NCBI GenBank assembly: GCA_012522445.1
Contig: JAAYKL010000015.1
Location: forward strand, 1-64,000
DNA: 64,000 nt
Source of the DNA: Myxococcales bacterium
Lineage (GTDB): Bacteria; Myxococcota_A; Polyangia; JAAYKL01
Reading direction: 5' to 3'
A model generated the notes under the pieces. It was given only the letters and a program-made list of their open reading frames with translations, was not told the origin of the DNA and made no database searches. Shown here piece by piece: positions 31,695 through 40,733 of this stretch (its first letter is position 1; the number at the start of each line of letters is the position of its first letter). A program made the position numbers and the translations under genes.

Positions 31695-33188
31695 CTACAG
31701 GCGAATGACGAGAAAACGCCAGGTGCCGCGGCGGTAAATCTGCAGCAGAACGTCGTCTCCCTTGCGCAAGTCGGAGAGACGCTTGTGAAACGAAGCCACA
31801 TCGGTCACCGCCTCGCGATTTACCTCGACGATGATGTCGCCTTCGCGCAGTCCCCTGGCCGCCGGACCGTCGGGCTTCACCGCCGACACCACCACGCCGG
31901 ATTTCACCGCATCGGCCTGGAGGCGGCGCTTCAGGTTGTCGTCGAGGGGCACCACTTCGATGCCGAGCTGTTTCGCGGCCTCAGCGTCCTTCCCCGCACC
32001 CTTGCCCTTGCCCGCGCCGGAAACGCCTTCACCGTCGTCGGCCATTTCGCCAATCTCCACGGTCACTTTGGCGGGTTTTCCATTGCGCAGCAGGTCGAAC
32101 ACCACCTTTTGGCCGGGCTTCAACACCGCCACCCGCGCCGGCAATTCGCTCGCGTTTTTGACCTTCTTGCCCGCCACACCGACGATGATATCGCGCACCT
32201 GCACACCCCCCTTTTGGGCCGGCGAGTCCGCCACAATCTCACTGACCAGCGCGCCGTCGGCATTGGGAGCGCCCAAGGCCCGCGCCAGATCCGCGTCCAT
32301 GGGTTGAAAGGTCACGCCCAGCCACCCGCGGGTCACCTTGCCGCTCGACTGAATCGACGCGATGACGCTGCTCGCCAAATCCGACGGAATGGCGAACCCG
32401 ATGCCCTGCCCGGTGCGCGTAATGGCGGTGTTGATGCCGATGACCTCGCCCTTGAGGTTGAACAGCGGTCCCCCGGAGTTGCCCGGGTTGATCGACGCGT
32501 CCGTCTGGATGAAGTCGTCGTAGGGGCCGGCGCCGATGATGCGCTCCTTGGCCGAGATGATGCCTTCGGTCACCGTGTGATCGAGTCCAAAGGGATTGCC
32601 GATAGCCACCACGCGGTCGCCCACGCGCATGTCCGCCGAGCTGCCAAAGGTCACCGTGGGCAAGCCCGAGGCCTTGTCGAGCTTGAGCAGCGCCACGTCG
32701 GTGCGCTCATCCGAACCCACTAGCTTGGCCGAAAACGTGCGGCTGTCGTGCAGCTTCACCTCGATCTCGTCGGCGTCCTTCACGACGTGGTGGTTGGTCA
32801 CCACCAGGCCAGATGCATCGATGATGAAGCCCGAACCCATCGACTGGCGCTGACGCTCCGCAGGACGACCAAACGGCCCGCCTTCCTGTCCCTGGGGTCC
32901 GAAAAAGAATTCGAACAAATTGCCGCCGGGCATGCCGCCGCGCATCCGCACCTTCTGCGTAATCTGAATATTCACCACCGCGTCGCCCACCCGCTCCACC
33001 AGCGGTGCCAGCGATATTCGTGGGTCGTAAGTCAGGGGCGTCAACGGCGCCGTTTTTTCGCTTTGGGCCCGCGAAGTTTTTCCTGTCTCCGCCGTTTTGT
33101 TTTTTGCTCCGGTGGCCCCACAGGCGACAAGGGCGATCACCATCATCAAGCCAAAGGCCATCCACCAATGTGTTTTATTTCGTTTCAT
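31695..33188 (-). CDS. degP: HtrA/DegP-family periplasmic serine protease, lipoprotein form
   Basis: 497 residues. ATG 33188 is preceded by GGAG and opens a signal peptide with lipobox ALVAC (Cys23), so unlike E. coli DegP this one seems lipid-anchored. The chymotrypsin-like domain has His134 (TNHHVV), Asp164 (RTDVALL) and Ser238 (GNSGGPL). Two PDZ domains follow (about 300-385 and 410-495), separated by a Gly/Lys-rich linker (GAGKGKGAGKDAEA). It degrades or refolds damaged periplasmic proteins. A Phe-rich loop (FEFFFGPQGQEGG) is the regulatory LA loop seen in DegP/DegQ. A single-gene unit, divergent from deoC. Confidence 0.92.
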   Translation of the reverse strand: MKRNKTHWWMAFGLMMVIALVACGATGAKNKTAETGKTSRAQSEKTAPLTPLTYDPRISLAPLVERVGDAVVNIQITQKVRMRGGMPGGNLFEFFFGPQGQEGGPFGRPAERQRQSMGSGFIIDASGLVVTNHHVVKDADEIEVKLHDSRTFSAKLVGSDERTDVALLKLDKASGLPTVTFGSSADMRVGDRVVAIGNPFGLDHTVTEGIISAKERIIGAGPYDDFIQTDASINPGNSGGPLFNLKGEVIGINTAITRTGQGIGFAIPSDLASSVIASIQSSGKVTRGWLGVTFQPMDADLARALGAPNADGALVSEIVADSPAQKGGVQVRDIIVGVAGKKVKNASELPARVAVLKPGQKVVFDLLRNGKPAKVTVEIGEMADDGEGVSGAGKGKGAGKDAEAAKQLGIEVVPLDDNLKRRLQADAVKSGVVVSAVKPDGPAARGLREGDIIVEVNREAVTDVASFHKRLSDLRKGDDVLLQIYRRGTWRFLVIRL

Positions 33189-33306
33189 AAGGGCTCCCTG
33201 TTCGGGGCAACGGCGATGTCGCGCGCCCATGCGGCGGCACGCCTTGCGGTTCATATGCGTAAAACCACTGAGGCACTCGATTATTTCCCACGCCGGAAAA
33301 CTGGTC

Positions 33307-33312
33307 TACACT
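33307..33312 (+). promoter_or_regulatory. -10 element placed for a leaderless deoC mRNA
   Basis: TACACT ends seven bases before ATG 33319. A -35 box is weak (TTTCCC 17 bases before). No ribosome-binding site is visible between. Confidence 0.35.
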
Positions 33313-33318
33313 GGGCCC

Positions 33319-34053
33319 ATGACATCTCTTACCACAGCACAAATTGCCGACCTCTTCGACGACTGCCTCAACCTACTGCCGCACCCCACGCGTCCGGCGG
33401 TGCCGCCCCTCGACGCCGACTGCCCAATGCCTCAGCGCATCGAGCACACCCTGCTGCGCATCGACGCCACCCAAGAAGCCCTAAACGCCCTATGCCAAGA
33501 CGCCCAGACCCACGGGCTGCGCGGCGTATGCGTCAACCCGCGCGACGTCGCCCACTGCACCAAAACCCTGACGGGCAGCGACATCCGCGTCGTCTCTGTG
33601 GTCGACTTTCCGCTGGGCTGCGGCACCCACCAAGACGTACAGGCGCAGACCCGACGCGCCATCGACGCCGGGGCCGACGAAATCGACATGGTCATGGACG
33701 TGCGCAGCGTGCAAGGCGACGGCCGGCACGCCCTGGAGCGCCTCATGATCGTCGTGGCCGCAGCGGCGGGCAAACCCGTCAAAGCCATTTTGGAGACCGG
33801 CTGCCTGTCCGAGCGAGACATTGTCCGGGCCTGCGCCATGGCCTGGCTGGGCGGCGCCCACTATGCCAAGACCAGCACGGGCTACGGACCCCGGGGCGCC
33901 TCGGTGCGCGACATCTCCCTCATGCGACAAGCCCTCGGACGGCGCATGCGCATCAAGGCATCCGGCGGCATTCGCAACCGAAGCGACGCCCTGCAAATGA
34001 TCGCGGCGGGCGCCGACGTCATCGGCACCTCCAACGGCCCGGCCTGCTGTTAA
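33319..34053 (+). CDS. deoC: Deoxyribose-phosphate aldolase
   Basis: 244 residues. The Schiff-base lysine is Lys184 (AHYAKTSTGYGPRGAS), assisted by Lys213 (IKASGGIRN), and VVDFPLG and DEIDMVMDV hold the conserved Asp. IEHTLLRIDAT is the family opening (usually IDHTLL). It splits 2-deoxyribose-5-phosphate to acetaldehyde and glyceraldehyde-3-phosphate. It has about 40 residues before the barrel, longer than most. Lone gene; transcription seems to start at the ATG. Confidence 0.93.
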   Translation: MTSLTTAQIADLFDDCLNLLPHPTRPAVPPLDADCPMPQRIEHTLLRIDATQEALNALCQDAQTHGLRGVCVNPRDVAHCTKTLTGSDIRVVSVVDFPLGCGTHQDVQAQTRRAIDAGADEIDMVMDVRSVQGDGRHALERLMIVVAAAAGKPVKAILETGCLSERDIVRACAMAWLGGAHYAKTSTGYGPRGASVRDISLMRQALGRRMRIKASGGIRNRSDALQMIAAGADVIGTSNGPACC

Positions 34054-34107
34054 CACTGCGAAAAACTCTGTCGACGATTCGTTACGGGCGCTTCTGCGTA
34101 CCGTTCG

Positions 34108-35568
34108 TTACGGGCACTGTAAATCGCCCACATCGCTCACCCCCGCATCGCCGCATGCATCGGCCAGCAGGTGCGAAATCGACGTGTTTTCGATGAGTGG
34201 CTGTGGGGAGAGCCCCGCCCAAAGCGCGCAAACTGCGCAGTAGGGCAGCGACAAATTTTGGATGATCTGCACATCCGCGACGCCGGATGCTGGCCCGATC
34301 TCCTGCAGCGAAACCAGCGCATCAAGGCGGGACAACTCCGTGTTGGCGTAAATCTCCAAATACCCGCCAATGCGGGCCAAGGCCCCCAGTCCGGTGAGGG
34401 CGACCAGGGCTGGGTTGCCCAAAATCGCGCAGTTGCCGCCTATTTGCACCAAGTTGTTGAGGCCCGAAAAGTGCTGCAAGCTCGCATTGCTCGACGCGGT
34501 GAAGTTCCCCTGCACCGTACCCAAGGCATTGAGCCCCTGAAACGAAGCCAGGGCATCGTTGGCCGACACCTCCAGTGCGCCTGCGGTGTGCAATTGCGAG
34601 AGACCGCTAAGCGAGGCGAGCCGGTCGTTGTTCACCAGGATCAACGCGCCGGGCAAGGTGCGCAAGCCCGACAGCCCCGTCAGATCGACAAGCCAGGGAT
34701 TGGAGCGAATCTCGAGATCTGCGCCCAGCGTGTGCAACGAGTGCAACGCGCCCAGCGAAGCCAGCGTGTCGTTGCGCAAAATGCGCACAGCGCCCTGCAC
34801 CGCCGTAAGCGACGACAGCCCCTGAAACGACGTGAGACGGGGGTTGTCCGCCACAATCACCTCGGCCTGCACGTGGGACAACTGCGACAAGCCGCCCAAA
34901 TCGACCACCAGAGGATTGTCGCGCACCGTGAGCTGGCCCCCAATCTCGCGCAGCGCATGCAGGGCGGGAAACGTCACCAACGCGCCATTCTCCGCTATCT
35001 GCACATCGCCGGTCACCTCCACGAGAGAGGGCATTTCCAAGGATGTCAGCGCGGCGTTGTGCTCAATGCGCAAGTCGCCGTAAATGATGCGTAAGTCGTT
35101 GATTTCGAGATTGTGCACGCCCGGCGCAGTGATCTGCAAATCGCCCACCAGGCAGGTGTGACCGTCCAGGGCGCGCGCATCCAACGTGTTGCGGACAAGA
35201 ATGATGCCCTGCAGGCAATCGGCGGTGTCCGTATCCGGCGCAACGTCTGTATCGGTCGCCGTGTCGTCGCTCGCGGTGTCGTCGGAGGTCGCGGTGTCAC
35301 CGTCTTCGAGTCCGGTATCGCTGCCCGGCGGCAAGTCGCTGTCCGTGTCGCCGTGTCCCGGCGTTGTCGTGTCCGTACCTGGCGGATGGATCGTGTCGCT
35401 GCCCAGCGGGAAGTCACTGTCCGACGGCAAGTCACTGTCCGGTGGCAAGTCACTGTCCGACAATAAGTCGCTCTCCGTGTCGCCCAAAGAAACGGCGTCG
35501 CTGTCTGCGCAAGAACCGCTGCTCACGGCACATAACAACACCCATATCATCCATAATACGCGCTTCAC
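34108..35568 (-). CDS. Lipoprotein with receptor-L-domain-like repeats and an SD-rich stalk
   Basis: 486 residues from GTG 35568, chosen because GGAG lies seven bases upstream and because it opens a signal peptide with lipobox SSGSC (Cys at about 19). Residues about 30-110 are a low-complexity stalk of Ser/Asp/Pro/Thr with a repeated SDSDLP unit, as in cell-surface stalks. The rest is about 13 beta-helical repeats of the receptor L-domain type, each near 23 residues (for example LTGLSGLRTLPGALILVNND and FSGLNNLVQIGGNCAILGN). Two pairs of Cys near the end may cap it. Probably exposed on the outer membrane for binding. No enzyme motif. Isolated gene. Confidence 0.78.
   Translation of the reverse strand: MKRVLWMIWVLLCAVSSGSCADSDAVSLGDTESDLLSDSDLPPDSDLPSDSDFPLGSDTIHPPGTDTTTPGHGDTDSDLPPGSDTGLEDGDTATSDDTASDDTATDTDVAPDTDTADCLQGIILVRNTLDARALDGHTCLVGDLQITAPGVHNLEINDLRIIYGDLRIEHNAALTSLEMPSLVEVTGDVQIAENGALVTFPALHALREIGGQLTVRDNPLVVDLGGLSQLSHVQAEVIVADNPRLTSFQGLSSLTAVQGAVRILRNDTLASLGALHSLHTLGADLEIRSNPWLVDLTGLSGLRTLPGALILVNNDRLASLSGLSQLHTAGALEVSANDALASFQGLNALGTVQGNFTASSNASLQHFSGLNNLVQIGGNCAILGNPALVALTGLGALARIGGYLEIYANTELSRLDALVSLQEIGPASGVADVQIIQNLSLPYCAVCALWAGLSPQPLIENTSISHLLADACGDAGVSDVGDLQCP
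35393..35470 (-). repeat. 18-base repeats in the stalk of the L-domain lipoprotein
   Basis: Four or five copies of an 18-base unit with core AAGTCACTGTCCG (plus sense), coding for SDSDLP/SDSDF. Copy number could vary by slippage in frame. Confidence 0.7.
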
Positions 35569-35691
35569 GTTTTTGCTCCTGTTGGGCGTAAGTCGCCCGC
35601 AGCATTGGCGCAACCCGCCGTTGTGCCGGTAAGTCTACAACCAATAATGTAACGGAGACGGTAAAAGGACGGGATAAAAATCAGCCGTATA

Positions 35692-36693
35692 TCAGTCGGA
35701 GATGCGCGGCTTGGTGGGGAAGTTGAAGACGACACCGAGGATAATGCTTTGGTTGGCATTCCAGGTTTGGTCCTCTTTGTCGATACGCTTATCGGGATAG
35801 TTGCCCTTGCCACCGGCTTCGGTGGTCCAGAACAGGTCGCCATTGGCGTCGGAGGCGAGCACCCACTGGGCCCCAGCCTGTCCGGATTCGTCGCTGCCAC
35901 CGGCGTTCCACTTAAAGGGCGTTAGGCGATACTCGAGGTTTAGGCCGATCCAGTCGTTGAAGTAAGCCGTAAATCCGAGGCCGAATGTCGGCGCTCCCTT
36001 CACGCGTGTCTTTTTGTCGTTGAGGCGTGCCCCTCCCTGCATCAGGCCCAAATCACCGCAGGGGTATTCGCCCGCCCGAACTTCGTCTTCGACAGCCGTG
36101 CAGTCTTTCCGCTGTTGAAAGATCACCACACCGCCACCGACAAACAAGTAGCCGTCGATGCCGACAAAGGCTTTTTCGAAGATCGACATTTTTCCGCGGA
36201 AGGGCACCAGTGCCAACTGCGCCATCACCATGCTCTGCAATCGGGACACTTGGTTTTTAAAGTTCGCCGCGCCGGTGTAACTCGGCCAGTTACTATCGGA
36301 TGGCACCGTGGGAGAACCGCCGATGTCGCGAGACTTGCCGATGTGCTTGGTCAACGAGGTGGGGGTGTTGAACGCGTAAAAGCCCACAACGCCCACGCCC
36401 AACCAGTCGGTAACGTTGAACTCAAGTTTCAAGCCCGGCATGAAATTGTGCATGTACTCGTTCAACAAGGTGTAGCCAAACTGGGGACCCACCGAGAATC
36501 GCAGGTTGCGATATTGCACCATTTTGCGCACGGCGGCTTGTCCGGCCAAAGGCCCTTCCAGCAAAATTTCCTGCGCCGATACCTTGGGGGCAGCGCCCCA
36601 GACACTGAAAAACAGTGCTCCCAGCAGCAGGTAACGCGCCAAAAATCCCATCGTTTTGTTACTGTCGTTACGCATTTTCATTTCTGCTTTCAT
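35692..36693 (-). CDS. Outer-membrane beta-barrel protein, myxobacterial type (first of a pair)
   Basis: 333 residues with a signal peptide (cleavage about VSAQE). Two in-frame ATGs at 36681 and 36675 are alternative starts. It shows alternating amphipathic strands with aromatic ends (LRFSVGPQFGYTL, LGVGVVGFYAFN, YLFVGGGVVIFQQ, TFGLGFTAYFNDWIGLNLEYRL) and ends in SIILGVVFNFPTKPRISD. From memory it fits the outer-membrane beta-barrel domain family seen in myxobacteria (TIGR04565-like), some of which sit near gliding-motility genes. A transporter or motility link cannot be shown from here. Five bases downstream of its paralogue. Confidence 0.72.
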   Translation of the reverse strand: MKAEMKMRNDSNKTMGFLARYLLLGALFFSVWGAAPKVSAQEILLEGPLAGQAAVRKMVQYRNLRFSVGPQFGYTLLNEYMHNFMPGLKLEFNVTDWLGVGVVGFYAFNTPTSLTKHIGKSRDIGGSPTVPSDSNWPSYTGAANFKNQVSRLQSMVMAQLALVPFRGKMSIFEKAFVGIDGYLFVGGGVVIFQQRKDCTAVEDEVRAGEYPCGDLGLMQGGARLNDKKTRVKGAPTFGLGFTAYFNDWIGLNLEYRLTPFKWNAGGSDESGQAGAQWVLASDANGDLFWTTEAGGKGNYPDKRIDKEDQTWNANQSIILGVVFNFPTKPRISD

Positions 36694-36698
36694 CCTTT

Positions 36699-37676
36699 TT
36701 ACTTCGGCAACTTGTATTCGAAAGTAAAGGGAAGGAAAAGGCTCACGCCAAGCTGCAGCATGACATTGTTGGTCAACTTGCGGTTCGGGTCTGTCCAGCG
36801 ATCTTTTTGGGAGCGCATTTCATCAGACGAATAGGTCACGATACTTTCGATTTCTTCGGGGTAAATGTAGTCGCGGAGTTCCAATGCAATGGCCAGAAAT
36901 CGCGTCAGGTAGAGGCGGCCGCCAATGCCCACGTTGAAACTAAATTTTACACCGTAATCAAAATCGCGATATTCGGGGTCGATCACGGGGATGGGGCGGG
37001 TGGAAATCACGCCAGCGCCGCCCACCAACCAAACGTCCCAGTGCAAAATCCAGTTTTTCAAGAACGCGAATTTTCCGTACATGGGCACATAGGTAAAGTT
37101 GGCCTGAACACCCCAGAAATAGGAGTTAATCGGAACCGTTTGGTGCGTGGCACGGCTAATTTGATAGTTGAGGTCGGTTTCGTTTTCGAGGAAGCGGTAC
37201 CAGTTGAAGCTCACGCCCACGCCGATCACTTCGGTGATGTAATAATCGGCTGTCAGCGTCAGGGACTGGTGCTGCACATAGGGGTCGTTGAGTGAAAAAC
37301 CAAACATCGGCTGAAAGTCAACGCGACCCTTGCGCAGCGCATACACCTGCTGGACGGCCCAAATCGGGTGGCGCTTGACGAGGTCGGTCTCTTTCGAGGC
37401 CGCCGCCTTGCCTTTTCCCTTGCCCTTACCGTCGGTGTCTTCGGGTTCGGCCTCTTCGCCAAAATCGTCGTCAAGGCCCGCCAGAATGTCTCCGCCCAAA
37501 ATATCGTCGCTGCCGCCCTCCGATGACATCACCCCCCCGTCAGCAGCATCATCTACCAGGGAGGAGTCCACTTCATCTTCGTCGAATGTCATATCATCCT
37601 CATCAGCCATTGCTGCAGCCGGAATGAGGATGAGACCAATGAACAATAACGAAAGCTCGATGCGGGTTCTTTTCAT
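36699..37676 (-). CDS. Outer-membrane beta-barrel protein, paralogue with acidic N-terminal stalk
   Basis: 325 residues from ATG 37676 (GAGGA upstream). After the signal peptide (ends AAAMADED) come about 60 residues rich in Asp/Glu/Gly and a KGKGKGK stretch, then a barrel region (DFQPMFGFSLNDPYVQHQSL, YITEVIGVGVSFNWYRF, WDVWLVGGAGVISTRP, FSFNVGIGGRLYLTRFLAIALELRDYIY) ending in VSLFLPFTFEYKLPK. It is like its downstream neighbour in fold and in the sequence around 'NDPYVQHQ/NEYMHNF'. The pair shares one promoter. Role unknown; the acidic stalk may face the periplasm and bind partners. Confidence 0.72.
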   Translation of the reverse strand: MKRTRIELSLLFIGLILIPAAAMADEDDMTFDEDEVDSSLVDDAADGGVMSSEGGSDDILGGDILAGLDDDFGEEAEPEDTDGKGKGKGKAAASKETDLVKRHPIWAVQQVYALRKGRVDFQPMFGFSLNDPYVQHQSLTLTADYYITEVIGVGVSFNWYRFLENETDLNYQISRATHQTVPINSYFWGVQANFTYVPMYGKFAFLKNWILHWDVWLVGGAGVISTRPIPVIDPEYRDFDYGVKFSFNVGIGGRLYLTRFLAIALELRDYIYPEEIESIVTYSSDEMRSQKDRWTDPNRKLTNNVMLQLGVSLFLPFTFEYKLPK

Positions 37677-37771
37677 CGCCAATTCCTCTCGCGATCTATT
37701 GGTGTCCAGTTCTCTGTTGTGTAACTATTGAAAATCATTTCACTTTTTACAGGTTTTGTCTTTGGCTGAAG

Positions 37772-37801
37772 ACTATAGCACAACGAACAAAGGGGAATCA
37801 A
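37772..37801 (-). promoter_or_regulatory. Promoter of the barrel-protein pair
   Basis: On the minus strand TTGATT (37801-37796), 18 bases, TATAGT (37777-37772), in the AT-rich region 37683-37900. Leader of about 90 bases. Confidence 0.55.
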
Positions 37802-37900
37802 TATATTCTTTCCACTCCACTTAAAATTCATATCGAGTTCATAATTCGCGTGTTATTCCAGTTTTACTAAAATTAAATCTCTGCCATTCGCATGAAAATG

Positions 37901-39166
37901 TCATTCATCATCTGCATCGCGGTGAAACAGTGCGTCCACAAAATCGGCGGCCGAAAAGGCCCGCAAATCGGACTTGGCCTCGCCGATGCCGATAAATCGA
38001 ATGGGGATCTTTCGCTCGTGGCAGATCCCCACGATGACCCCGCCCTTGGCCGTCCCGTCCAGTTTGGTAAGAATGACGCCGGTCAACGGCAACGCGTCGC
38101 CGAATTCCCGCGCCTGCTGCAGAGCGTTTTGCCCCGTGGTGGCGTCCACGGTCAATAGCACTTCGTGGGGTGCGCCCTCCAGAGCCTTGCCCATAACGCG
38201 GTGAATCTTCTTCAGTTCTTCCATCAGGGGCGCCTGGGTGTGCAGGCGACCGGCGGTGTCCGCAATGACCACGTCGGCACCGACCTCAATGGCGCGCTTG
38301 ACCGCGTCGTGTACGACCGAAGCGGGATCAGCGCCTTCTTTTTGGGGCGGGACCACCTCGCTACCGGTGCGCCGTCCCCAGATCTCAAGCTGGTTGACCG
38401 CCGCAGCGCGAAAGGTGTCGCCAGCCGCCAGGACAACCTTGAGCCCCTGCTCGGTCAACTGCGACGCCAATTTGCCAATCGTCGTGGTTTTTCCAGCGCC
38501 ATTGACGCCCACCACCATGATGGTGAAAGGCTTTTTGCGCGCGGGATCCCACGCGGGGGCTTCGACCGTTAACGCATGCTGAATCTCAGCGCGCAGCAGC
38601 TCCCACACCGCATCGGGTGATTTCAGTTCGTCTTTGTCGAGGGCACCTTTCAAAATCGAAATCAACCACTCGGTTGTGCCAGCGCCGATATCCGCTGTGA
38701 TCAAAACTTCTTCGAGTTCGTTCAACAGGTCGGCGTCAATTTCCTTCTTTTCTTTAAAAACACCGGCAATTTTGTCGATAAATCCGCCGCGCGTCTTCGC
38801 CAATCCCTGGCGCAGCTTTTGCAGTTTTCGATCGCGGCGCGCTTCGCGCAAGCTATCGGCAGCAGCGGTCTCAGCGGCTTCGTCCAAGCGGACGCCCTCG
38901 GCCACGGGCTCCTCGGGAGCCGGCTCCTCGACAGCATCGGTCGCGTCTGCCCCATCGGCGGCTTCGGTTGCCTCGACCTGCTCGGCGGCCTCTGTTTCGC
39001 CACCGGTTTCTGTGGCGGTGTCTCCCGCTGGTGGGGTGTCATCCTCCGCTGGCTTTTCGGGGGAACCGGGTGCCCCGGGAGACAATTGAGACGGCGCTTT
39101 TCTTTTGAAAACAAAAAGCCCGATTAAAACCAATGCGATGACCACAATGACGACAATGATCTGCAT
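37901..39166 (-). CDS. ftsY: Signal recognition particle receptor FtsY with an N-terminal membrane helix
   Basis: 421 residues. A membrane helix fills residues 2-20 (QIIVVIVVIALVLIGLFVF), then an acidic Glu/Ala/Pro/Thr region of about 75 residues, then the NG domain. GTPase motifs: GVNGAGKTTTIGKLA (P-loop), DTFRAAA, DTAGRLHTQ, TKLDGTAKGG, with FIGIGEAKSDLRAFSA at the end. E. coli FtsY lacks a true membrane helix; a membrane-anchored form is known in several other bacteria. It docks the ribosome-SRP complex at the translocon. SD GGAGGT lies before the ATG. Confidence 0.94.
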   Translation of the reverse strand: MQIIVVIVVIALVLIGLFVFKRKAPSQLSPGAPGSPEKPAEDDTPPAGDTATETGGETEAAEQVEATEAADGADATDAVEEPAPEEPVAEGVRLDEAAETAAADSLREARRDRKLQKLRQGLAKTRGGFIDKIAGVFKEKKEIDADLLNELEEVLITADIGAGTTEWLISILKGALDKDELKSPDAVWELLRAEIQHALTVEAPAWDPARKKPFTIMVVGVNGAGKTTTIGKLASQLTEQGLKVVLAAGDTFRAAAVNQLEIWGRRTGSEVVPPQKEGADPASVVHDAVKRAIEVGADVVIADTAGRLHTQAPLMEELKKIHRVMGKALEGAPHEVLLTVDATTGQNALQQAREFGDALPLTGVILTKLDGTAKGGVIVGICHERKIPIRFIGIGEAKSDLRAFSAADFVDALFHRDADDE

Positions 39167-39233
39167 TGTTCTACCTCCGATGCTGTGGGTGGCAGCGTTC
39201 GCCCAAGCGCGATCCGTTTCTTACGAAGCTGCT

Positions 39234-39261
39234 TTATTACATTTTCTCGTTTGTTTCACAA
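39234..39261 (-). promoter_or_regulatory. Promoter of ftsY
   Basis: On the minus strand TTGTGA (39261-39256), 16 bases, TAATAA (39239-39234). The rest of 39167-39416 holds no gene that I can support. Confidence 0.45.
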
Positions 39262-39416
39262 CTGCTTATAGCCCTGCGCACCTCTTGGGTTCCCCAAGAA
39301 GCCCTTCTTTCCCGGGCCGCCGATCCCCGTTCTGCGTCCTTCGGCTTTACGGAATGCCGCTTATCTGCAAAAATACCCCATGATTCGCTAAATGTACCCA
39401 GAGTGAACTGACCAAA

Positions 39417-40733
39417 ATGCTCGAAAGAATCGGAAATTGTCGAATTGTCGAAGAGGTCGGCGCGGGCGGCATGGCGGTCGTCTACAAGGCGATCCAGGAG
39501 CCCCTGGGGCGCGTCGTGGCCATCAAGGCCCTCAAAACATCCATCGCCATCGAACCACAATTTTCGGAGCGCTTCGAACGCGAGGCCAAATTCATGGCCT
39601 CCTTGCAACAAGAAAACATCATCAACGTTTATGATTTTATTAAGTATTCCGGCACGATGTTCATCGTGATGGAGTATGTCGAAGGCATCGATCTTTACGA
39701 TTTGCTCGACAATTTCACCAGCGTCCCGGTCGAGGTGGCGGCCATTATCGCCCTACAAGTGGCCCGCGCCCTCAACCACGCCCATTTCCGCGGCATCATC
39801 CACCGCGACATCAAACCCGCCAACGTCATGGTCTCCAAACGCGGCGACGTGAAGCTCATGGATTTCGGCATCGCCCGCGACGAGTCTCTGTCGGATTTAA
39901 CCGAAACCGGCACCGGACTCGGCACCCCTTCCTATATGTCGCCCGAACAAATCCTGGGCGAAAAGCTCGACGGCCGCACCGACGTCTGGTCCCTCGGCGT
40001 GGTCTTTTACCAAATGCTCACCGGGAAAAAGCCCTTCATCGAAGACAAAAAAAGCTCGGTGTTGCAAAAAATCCGCCTCGAGCGCTACGTGCCCGTCCGC
40101 AAACTCAACCCGCGCGTTCCCCGCATGTTGGAGCACATCGTCGGCCACTGCCTCGAAAAGCAAACCGCCGATCGCTACTCCTCCATGCAGGCCTTCATCC
40201 ACGACCTAGAAGACTTCCTCGCCACCCGCGTCGGCATCAACTACAACGCCTACCTCGTGCGCTACCTGCAGGAGCACAGCGTCATCTCCGAAGACGAGGC
40301 CAGCGGCATCCTCACCACCGACGCCGTACGCGAAGGACAAAAAGCCGTGCGCGAAGACCGCCGCGTCATCCAGGGCATCGGCCTCTTCATTGCGGCCACG
40401 CTGGCCCTGTTCCTCCTGGCGGGCCTCACCATCCAACTGACAGCCGAGGACCCCAACCTCGCAGAGACCGCCAGCACAACCCAGCTCAATCCCGATGAAG
40501 TCGGTTATCTCAAAGTGGTGGTCAACCCTTGGGCGCGCGTCGTCATCGACCAACGCGACGTAGCGCTCACCCCAACCGCCACGCCCATCGTGCTCTCTCC
40601 GGGACGCCACATCGTCGAATTCATCAACCCCTACTTCGACACAAAAAAACGCGAAATCGACATCGAAAAAGGCAAAACCACATTCCTCGTCGAAACCCTC
40701 GAAAATCGCGCCGCACAGGAGGCGTCCCCATGA
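39417..40733 (+). CDS. Membrane Ser/Thr protein kinase with extracytoplasmic PEGA-like domain
   Basis: 438 residues. The kinase domain (about 5-265) is complete: GAGGMA glycine loop, VAIK with Lys37, HRDIKPAN with Asp131, DFG at Asp149, GTPSYMSPEQ and DVWSLGVVFY. A membrane helix follows at about 318-340 (GIGLFIAATLALFLLAGLTI), then a PEGA-like domain of about 65 residues (VGYLKVVVNPWARVVIDQRDV ... LSPGRHIVEFINPYF). So the kinase is cytoplasmic with a periplasmic beta module, as in many myxobacterial kinases. Its stop overlaps the LysM-like gene by four bases, suggesting a kinase/periplasmic-partner pair. Confidence 0.9.
   Translation: MLERIGNCRIVEEVGAGGMAVVYKAIQEPLGRVVAIKALKTSIAIEPQFSERFEREAKFMASLQQENIINVYDFIKYSGTMFIVMEYVEGIDLYDLLDNFTSVPVEVAAIIALQVARALNHAHFRGIIHRDIKPANVMVSKRGDVKLMDFGIARDESLSDLTETGTGLGTPSYMSPEQILGEKLDGRTDVWSLGVVFYQMLTGKKPFIEDKKSSVLQKIRLERYVPVRKLNPRVPRMLEHIVGHCLEKQTADRYSSMQAFIHDLEDFLATRVGINYNAYLVRYLQEHSVISEDEASGILTTDAVREGQKAVREDRRVIQGIGLFIAATLALFLLAGLTIQLTAEDPNLAETASTTQLNPDEVGYLKVVVNPWARVVIDQRDVALTPTATPIVLSPGRHIVEFINPYFDTKKREIDIEKGKTTFLVETLENRAAQEASP

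Noticed and set aside
34078-34115. Two copies of a 12-base sequence (TTCGTTACGGGC) after deoC as an attachment site
   Set aside because: They are too short, there is no integrase or tRNA gene near, and one copy lies in the end of the next gene.
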